Assembly: GCA_028583405.1 (NCBI GenBank)
Contig: JAPTMU010000048.1
Coordinates: forward strand, 62,001 to 126,000
DNA length: 64,000 nucleotides
Direction: 5' to 3'
DNA from: Pogonophryne albipinna
Taxonomy: Eukaryota > Chordata > Actinopteri > Perciformes > Artedidraconidae
In this document: one piece after another, positions 58,201 to 64,000 of the stretch
How positions within the stretch are numbered: position 1 is the first letter of the stretch
How the letters are laid out: each line of letters begins with the position of its first letter
Program-made: the position numbers and the translations under genes
Notes under the pieces: model-generated
Told to the model about the DNA's origin: nothing
The model's database searches: none
What the model saw: only the letters and a program-made list of their open reading frames with translations

Positions 58201-59270
58201 GATGGTGAACATGGTAAATTAGTGGTTAAAGTAATTTTTCCTGCAGCATGACTTACTTGACATCTTCAGCTGGTAGCCCTGTGTCTGGATCGACTGCAGC
58301 AAACACTGTGATCACTCCATCTTCAGGTGCTTCATTTGGATCTTCTGATACAGGAACATTCTTGGTGGTTGGAATGAATGCTGGATCCTCTGGAATGTTT
58401 TTCACTGCTATCTTAATGGAATAGCTCTTTGGCTCAGGCTTTGTTTCTGGTTTGACACCTGGCTTAATACCGACACCCACTCCAGGCCCAACCCCAACAT
58501 CTGGCTTAAGTCCAGGTCCAGCCCCGCCTCCACCTCCACCTTCACCTCCACCTTCACCTTCACCTCCACCTCCACCTTCACCTCCACCTCCACCTTCACC
58601 TCCACCTTCACCTTCACCTCCACCTCCACCTTCACCGTCACCTCCACCTCCACCTCCACCTTCACCGTCACCTCCACCTCCACCTCCACCTTCACCGTCA
58701 CCTCCAACTCCACCTTCACCGTCACCTCCACCTCCACCTCCACCTTCACCGTCACCTCCAACTCCACCTCCACCTCCACCTCCACCTCCGCCTCCGCCTC
58801 CAGCACCCGCTCCAGTAGCCATAGGATTACCCTCTCCAGTCTTGACCTCCACATCCATTAATATAGCACCACCCCTCACAAAAGGAGCTACGTTTGTAAT
58901 GATCAGGCCAAGCTCAAGATTCTGGACATCTTCAAAATCCACAGCCTGATTGTAGAGGAAAAAGTAATTGAGTGAAAGGACAAGAACAGATACGATGCAG
59001 CAAGCAAATGTTAGGGCACCACTCAACACTTGTTACAGTAAGTGTGATAAATAAAGTACAATGGTGTTAAAGTCACATAAATACCTTAATCAGCTTCAAG
59101 ACGCCCTCATTGGTTTCCTTGTCCGTCTCAATTGAAAACAAGTTATCCTCATTTCCTTTGATGATTTTGAAGACAGTCAGCCAGTTGTCTGAGTGTCGAA
59201 GGTCTTCATCCATAGCTTTGATTCTCATCACAATTACATTGGCAACATTTTCCTCCACTTCCCCATCGTA
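52225..59270 (-). CDS. dsg2: Desmoglein-2-like desmosomal cadherin, exons from EC3 to the tail (5' end outside window)
   Basis: Nine minus-strand exons join in frame: 59270-59085, 58945-58257, 57590-57448, 57118-56897, 56705-56466, 54854-54727, 54652-54512, 54435-54118 and 54002 onward. They encode EC3 (SDNWLTVFKIIKGNEDNLF), a Gly/Glu-rich insert, EC4 (NWFTIDEKTAEIKL, QVLDSNDHCP), a membrane-proximal region, a transmembrane helix (LLLLAMCLLL plus FIPLLMLFC), and a cytoplasmic tail with EDIALPDAFLNDYYSQ and the catenin-binding DNDLQFLDDLGPKFKTL. The tail also has four 10-residue HQAHHSATLP repeats. The protein links cells at desmosomes and binds plakoglobin. The last exon has an in-frame TAA at 52722-52724, followed by 166 more open codons until the retroviral LTR at 52224. 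Signal peptide, propeptide and EC1-2 must lie right of the window or are lost. Confidence 0.85.
53470..53590 (-). repeat. 30-bp coding tandem repeat in the desmoglein tail
   Basis: Four 30-bp units encode HQAHHSATLP with almost no divergence. They lie in the cytoplasmic tail after the catenin-binding segment. Confidence 0.9.
55080..55145. repeat. Retroposon 3' tail fragment
   Basis: AATCAATCAATCAATG followed by TTTATTTATATAGCCC is the widespread 3' end of fish L2/Rex-type retroposons. It lies in a desmoglein intron. Confidence 0.55.
55288..56279. mobile_element. hAT MITE, family D copy 2
   Basis: The ends CAGGGCCGGACTGG and CCAGTCCGGGCCTG are flanked by a perfect 8-bp duplication AATACATT (55280-55287 and 56280-56287). 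It is inverted relative to the copy in the TRIM gene. A CTCCCTCCTCTCC tract of about 210 bp (55740-55950) makes long artefactual Pro/Leu/Ser or Glu/Gly ORFs. It lies in the desmoglein intron after the transmembrane exon. Confidence 0.93.
57190..57260. repeat. Retroposon 3' tail fragment
   Basis: GTACTTTATTGATCCCAAATT is the conserved 3' end of a common fish LINE. The copy is short and lies in a desmoglein intron. Confidence 0.5.
58516..58802 (-). repeat. Coding Gly/Glu hexanucleotide minisatellite in desmoglein
   Basis: Units built from GGTGGA, GGTGAA and GGTGAC triplet pairs give about 95 residues of GGGGGEGG/GGDGEGG. It stays in frame with both flanks of the 58945-58257 exon. It sits between EC3 and EC4, where mammalian desmogleins have only a short linker. 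Confidence 0.9.
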
Positions 59271-59327
59271 CTGCAAACAGAAAATATGATTAGAAAAATT
59301 AGATCAACAGTATGTGTCAAAGTCTTA

Positions 59328-59905
59328 CGGAGCGTCCACACTACAGCTTCAAAAAAAGCTTGGACCTGGGCGTGTCTGAAGCTTGGGGATTTTATTCGAG
59401 CAACGCGACCAACAACCAATCACATGAATCTCCCGCCCCCGACATACAAAGCAAAAAACCCCGGGGATTTTATGCGAGCAATATATATATATATAAACTC
59501 CCCAAACAGGCGAAAACCTACCAGTTCCACCCACTGTCTCTGCCACCTCCCTCCATATCCCGGTAGGTGAAGAGGGTCTGGTCATACAAAACCGGGTGAT
59601 TTGCTACGGCGATAAATAGTTTCTCCTCCATCTTTTTTTGAAATATAGAAATCAACGGCGGGATATCTCTCCCAGCTTAGAAGCGGTTTGATTGGCTAGG
59701 GCTTGAGCTGTCAGATTTTCAGAAACGGGATTTGATTGGCTGGCGCTATCTACTCCGGCGTCTCCGGCGGAGACGGACCGCTATGCTACCCACAATTCAG
59801 TTCGGCGAAAAGCGAGGCAACGTGACGTCACCCCATTCAAAGTGAATGGGCAGACGCGTTGGAAACTGTTTTTGAAGCTGTCGACGCTGTAGTGTGGACG
59901 CAGCG
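59328..59905. mobile_element. PIF/Harbinger MITE, family C copy 3
   Basis: The ends CGGAGCGTCCACACTACAGC and the inverse of GCTGTAGTGTGGACGCAGCG are flanked by TTA (59325-59327 and 59906-59908). It shares ATTCAAAGTGAATGGGC with the other copies. It lies in the desmoglein intron upstream of exon 59270-59085. Confidence 0.9.
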
Positions 59906-59908
59906 TTA

Positions 59909-61288
59909 CTGTCAGCTATTCTGTTTACAAAACTGGTGTTTTTTGCTTGATGTTTCTAGTTATCATCAAAGCATCTACTCTTCAGAAGTAAAAGGCAACC
60001 GATAGGGTTTGGGGAAAGAGGCCAGTTCACGATCGCTCTCCACATATATGATGAGACGCATGTTACCATGTGTCTCATCATAGTTGCAGAGGCCAGTAGC
60101 TATGTTTTACATCGCTATACTTTTGTCTTTTTGTCTTCATTTGAGGAGCACGAATGAACAATGAAAGAGATACATTCATCAACATAAACAAAGGAGGTGT
60201 GGGGACTGAATTAAGTGCAGTGGACTTGACAGCACTAGACTAGACTTTGTACTAAACAGCACCGAGGATGAAGTATCAGATATCTGTTGCATAAAAACTG
60301 AACGTTGCTGCTTCTCATAATGTGGCCACTAGTGTGTCCTTAAGTAGTGTGAAGTCAACTTGGAAAATCCTCACAGGAGATCAAGGGGTTAAAAAGTTGG
60401 GCTGATTGACAGAGTGGCAGCTGTCTGAAATCATTCCCTAATTGCTAATCAGCGTCGCTGCACCTTTAAAAGCAACGCACCTGAAAGAAGGGCAGTAATC
60501 AAAGCTGGAAAGGGACAAACTAAAAAGCATGCGTCCAGCAGCAGCAACGAACCAGCAGAAGAAACGTCAAAGAAGCAGCACTGGTGCAGCCATAACAAGC
60601 TGGAGAAGCGGCCGGTGAGAGACGAACTGTGTGTTTAGTTAAGAGTCATACAACTTGCCGTTCGTGGCGCACGTTAGAACGTGCATTCTAGTTCAGTGTC
60701 ATTTGTTTGTTTGATGTCCTCAAGCTAAACCAACATGAGTGTTGATTTAAAAACTAATGTGATTTGTTTATTGAGAGATGTAGATTGATAAAAACGGTTT
60801 GCATACTGCTAAAAATTCAGTCTATTATATTTGCATTTTTAATGAGACTGCATAAGTTAAAAACTGTTTAAAAACATAATTCATAAAAATACACTAAGAA
60901 AGTAAAAACAATATTCACAAGTGTTAAAAAGTACATGTAAAGCATGTATTTTTGCATTTATTATTTGATGTGCGTTGTATTTACAGTAATTTTTTATTAT
61001 TTTTCATTTAAGGTTTTTTACCTTACAACCTTACTACATAAGCTGTACTGCAACAACAAAAACGAAAGTAAAGAAGAACTCAAAAGAAACAAAGTTGTGG
61101 TCATTGTACGAGTGAAACCCAGTTAAAACCTCCTATGGACTGTACCATCCCTTTCAAGCGGGGAAACTGCAAATATACCCAAGGGCTTGACAGTAAAAAA
61201 CCGGGGCTGTAAGCTGGAACAGTGAAAACAGTGACCTGGAAAAAGATAAAATACCACCCTGCAAACAGTCAGTGGACCCAAATCCAAC
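59909..61288 (+). other. Upstream region and probable leader/LTR of the BEL/Pao element
   Basis: No coding sequence is seen before the ATG at 61289. A TTTAAAAG box near 60472 and a TGGCGCACG motif near 60665 could be promoter and primer-binding site of the retrotransposon, but I cannot define LTR ends. A hairpin lies at 60048-60081. An AT-rich stretch occupies 60720-61040. Confidence 0.35.
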
Positions 61289-64000
61289 ATGGCTGATCAA
61301 ACAGTCAGGAAAACAGTTGAGCAGCTAAAAAATGAGCGGACTGCAGCAAAACGGTCCTTCACACGACTAGCTAACAGTATCATCAGAACTCACGACGGCA
61401 TGTCAGAAGACCAGCTCCAATATAGCTTCAATAAACTCTCCATGGGAGCCGATAAAGTCATGGAAACCATTGACGAAGTCATGGCAGAGGTCATTGCAGT
61501 AAAGGAGGCAGAGCTGAAAGAGGAGGAGTCAGTCGAACTAACCGAACAGCAAGAAGCCGACATAGCAAGGACCACAAATGAATGTGACTTGAATCTGAAG
61601 GAGGTTGGAGAGCTACTTAGAGACATGCTTTGGCAAAAGTTTGGAGATGAACTGTGCACAGCTGTAGAACTAGCAGAAGCTGAGTGTGAGCGTGTCGCTC
61701 AAGTGCGTCCTGATGGCAACCATGAGGCCTACGAATTCATGCTCAGCCGTCTGAAGTCACTGGTGGGGACCGCAAAGGAAGCTCATTGCAAGTGGCAGCA
61801 GTGGGTTCCAGTGGAAAACCAGAAGGAGTTCCGCAATCGGTTGAGAGACATCGAACGGGAAGCAACCTGTCTGGTTTCCAGAAAGGCTGAGTTCATCATG
61901 GCGAGACGACAGGAAGACACAATGTCAGGATCAACAAGTACTGCCAGTCATCCCATCTTTACCCCAACCATTAGGCTAAAACCCACAGCTCTCCCCAGAT
62001 TCTCTGGCTACAAGCGTGATTTTCACAGTTGGAGAAGAGACTGGGAGTCGCTCCAAAAACAGGGAGAACCAACGGGCTCCAAAGAAGCCGTGGAGAAAGC
62101 ACTCTGGGACCTGAGTGACCTCGGAGACACAGGCGCCATAAAGAATCCTCTCGTAACAAAATCGATAGAGAGTAAACTCCCTGAGTCCCTCAAAAAAGAG
62201 TGGCTTGTATATGTAGCCGATCCAAAAAATGGTGTGAGGCCAGATAAAAGGTTTGATTATCTCTTGGAGTTTCTCAAGCAGCAAGAGACTATCTACGAGG
62301 AGCTCGAGCAGCTACGAGATGAGGAGCCAAGTAAGCCGAGTTGGAAAGACACCAGAATTGAGCAGAAAAGTGCCAGAACCAAGTCTACAAAGTCAGCTGA
62401 TGACCAAGGCTGTGTAGTCTGCGGCGATGTCAAACACAAGAGGAAGCTCTACTTCTGCAAGCAGTTCAGGGCTCTGAGTGCAGCAGAAAGGAAGGCTTCA
62501 GTAAAGAAGTTGGGTGCGTGTACAAGATGCCTTGAGATTCACGACGACCAGTCATCCTGCAAACCTGGCTTTCTATGCAGAAACGAGGACTGCAGAGATG
62601 GAGAGGCTGAGCATCACTACTACCTCTGTCCCAAATCTGTGTCAAAGAGGTCTGGTGACAAATCTGAAAAGGATAAAGGCAAAAAGAAGTACACAGAGGG
62701 TCAAGAAGATTTCATCAAAAATCTCGCACCAGACCTAGCAAAGCAGTGTAGGGAGGTTTTCTCAAATGTTGCCTCAAGAGTCTTCAAAACCTCAAATGAC
62801 CAACAAAGTCTACTTGAAAAGAGTGGAATGCAAGAGCTTCCAGTGATCATGATGCTACTCGTCGTCACAGCTAACGCCGGACAGAAAGTCGGAACACTCA
62901 TCGACTTAGCATCTGACACAAATGACATCACTCACAGAGCGGCGAGCCGCCTGGATCTCAAGAGTGAAGATATCATGCTTGTTGTACATGGAGTTGGCGG
63001 AATGAAGATTCAAGTAAAGACAAAGCGCTATCTCCTCAAAATCCGTGTATCCACCCCCAAGGGCACACTGAGAGCACATCAATTGGTTTGCTATGGGCTT
63101 GACAACATTGCAGACGTCCACAAAAGTGTGACACCGAAGCAACTGCAGCCATTCTTCCCAGACGTACCTCTTGATGAGCTTGTGAGGCCCAAAGAAGTCG
63201 AGCTTCTCATTAGCCACAGAGAAGGCCAGCTAGCTCCCCAGAGGATCAGAGTCGTGGGAGACCTCGTACTGTGGGATGGACCACTCGGGAAAACAGTTGG
63301 AGGAACCCACCCCAGACTGTTTGAGGAGGTTGAAGTGTCAGCCCACATGTCAAAGACGCACTTTGCGAGATCAATGAGAGCAGCAGCTGTGAAATATGAA
63401 GAGCTCACTAACCCCATTCCAGAACAAAACTCCTCAAGCAAAGAAGCAGCTGAAATACAGGGATCAACTGTTTCGACCAGCAAAGAGAGTTTCCTGAAAT
63501 GGTGGCAATGGGACAGCATTGGCGCAGCATGCAAGCCCAGATGTGGAGGCTGCCGGTGCGGAAACTGCCAGCCCGGTGGTAAAGAAATGACCCTTGCCGA
63601 GGAAAGGGAGCTTGAGGTGGTAAAGGATGGACTCACCTATGTCATGAGCGATGATCACAGCAGAGAACCACATTGGCATGCAAAGTATCCCTGGCTAGAG
63701 GTTCCGGCCTCACTGCCGAACAACAGAGGTGCAGTTGAAGCAACATTCCTAAGAACAGAGAAGCAGCTAGCCAAAGCACCAGAGTGGAAGTCTGCCTACA
63801 AAGCTCAAGTGCATGACATGATCGACAGAGGAGCTGCAATCAAGTTGACTAAAGAGCAGATCATGACCTGGAGAGGACCAGTATGGTTCGTGAGTCACCT
63901 TATTGCACCAAACCCACACTCTACAACAACCCCAGTAAGACTCGTCTGGAACAGCAGTCAAAAGTTCAGAGGCACCAGCATGAACGACTTGCTGATGAAA
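61289..64000 (+). CDS. BEL/Pao retrotransposon Gag-Pol polyprotein, intact but cut by the window edge
   Basis: The frame from ATG 61289 (MADQTVRKTVEQLKNER) is open for 904 codons to the last base. In order it shows a helical Gag-like region (about residues 1-210), a DUF1759-like segment (LPRFSGYKRDFHSWRRDWES, about 235-255), and a Cys/His-rich block from CVVCGDVKHKRKLYFC (about 375-450). Next comes a DUF1758-type protease region (TLIDLASDTNDITH, about 537-550), a Cys-rich CGGCRCGNC motif, and the start of a Pao-type reverse transcriptase (GPVWFVSHLIAP, VRLVWNSSQKFRGTSMNDLL). RT catalytic DD, RNase H and integrase would follow beyond 64000. Absence of any stop suggests a young, possibly active copy. 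Confidence 0.9.
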   Translation, partial: MADQTVRKTVEQLKNERTAAKRSFTRLANSIIRTHDGMSEDQLQYSFNKLSMGADKVMETIDEVMAEVIAVKEAELKEEESVELTEQQEADIARTTNECDLNLKEVGELLRDMLWQKFGDELCTAVELAEAECERVAQVRPDGNHEAYEFMLSRLKSLVGTAKEAHCKWQQWVPVENQKEFRNRLRDIEREATCLVSRKAEFIMARRQEDTMSGSTSTASHPIFTPTIRLKPTALPRFSGYKRDFHSWRRDWESLQKQGEPTGSKEAVEKALWDLSDLGDTGAIKNPLVTKSIESKLPESLKKEWLVYVADPKNGVRPDKRFDYLLEFLKQQETIYEELEQLRDEEPSKPSWKDTRIEQKSARTKSTKSADDQGCVVCGDVKHKRKLYFCKQFRALSAAERKASVKKLGACTRCLEIHDDQSSCKPGFLCRNEDCRDGEAEHHYYLCPKSVSKRSGDKSEKDKGKKKYTEGQEDFIKNLAPDLAKQCREVFSNVASRVFKTSNDQQSLLEKSGMQELPVIMMLLVVTANAGQKVGTLIDLASDTNDITHRAASRLDLKSEDIMLVVHGVGGMKIQVKTKRYLLKIRVSTPKGTLRAHQLVCYGLDNIADVHKSVTPKQLQPFFPDVPLDELVRPKEVELLISHREGQLAPQRIRVVGDLVLWDGPLGKTVGGTHPRLFEEVEVSAHMSKTHFARSMRAAAVKYEELTNPIPEQNSSSKEAAEIQGSTVSTSKESFLKWWQWDSIGAACKPRCGGCRCGNCQPGGKEMTLAEERELEVVKDGLTYVMSDDHSREPHWHAKYPWLEVPASLPNNRGAVEATFLRTEKQLAKAPEWKSAYKAQVHDMIDRGAAIKLTKEQIMTWRGPVWFVSHLIAPNPHSTTTPVRLVWNSSQKFRGTSMNDLLMK

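Noticed and set aside
58452..58949. A plus-strand Pro/Ser-rich ORF of 165 codons
   Set aside because: It is the antisense of the desmoglein Gly/Glu minisatellite exon, which has proper splice sites and cadherin flanks.

Overview
This is a teleost fish nuclear genome window. The evidence is spliced vertebrate genes with GT-AG introns (FAAP24, B3GNT5, a desmoglein, a fish-expanded TRIM gene), tRNA-derived SINEs of the fish type, L2 LINEs with an SGNH-esterase ORF1, BEL/Pao and foamy-like LTR elements, many hAT and PIF/Harbinger MITEs, and long microsatellites. The species cannot be fixed from the sequence alone. Nothing prokaryotic (operon, RBS, CRISPR) is present.

Layout. 0-1.1 kb: last two exons of an integrase-core-like gene (+). 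1.6-2.1 kb: a solo LTR. 2.7-5.5 kb: a decayed HECT-like gene (-) with a long (TG)n tract in its intron. 6.5-8.1 kb: a non-coding LTR element with both LTRs. 8.7-10.1 kb: a long-TIR element holding a hAT derivative. 10.9-17.9 kb: complete four-exon faap24 (+); its third intron holds an 8-bp-TSD element that itself contains a Harbinger MITE and a 5'-truncated L2. 18.2-18.7 kb: a 57-bp minisatellite. 19.5-22.2 kb: a TRIM gene (-) split by a hAT MITE in its SPRY domain, with another hAT element upstream. 24-32.5 kb: mostly repeats (SINE, Harbinger elements, probable LTR, a foamy-like solo LTR with nested insertions). 33.0-34.2 kb: b3gnt5 (-) with one frameshift. 35-40 kb: TRIM fragments and duplicated 5' UTR exons with nested MITEs. 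41-43.7 kb: a solo LTR, LTR-like sequence and a duplicated copy of faap24 exon 3. 43.7-52.2 kb: remains of a foamy-like endogenous retrovirus (-), interrupted by a near full-length L2. 52.2-59.3 kb: nine exons of a desmoglein-2-like gene (-), its last exon cut by the retroviral LTR. 61.3-64 kb: an intact BEL/Pao Gag-Pol ORF (+) running off the window.

The host genes do unrelated jobs: FAAP24 in Fanconi-anaemia DNA repair, B3GNT5 in lacto-series glycolipid synthesis, desmoglein in desmosomal adhesion, TRIM as a probable E3 ligase. What unites the window is transposon turnover. Exact target-site duplications of 3, 4, 5 and 8 bp allow at least ten insertions to be placed to the base and partly ordered in time. 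Three protein-coding loci (HECT-like, TRIM, desmoglein 3' end) are visibly damaged, two of them by identified insertions. I did not find a clearly new multi-gene system. The best candidates for a second look are the integrase/HECT convergent pair, the desmoglein with a Gly/Glu minisatellite in its ectodomain and a stop-plus-LTR 3' end, and the two retroviral leader copies.
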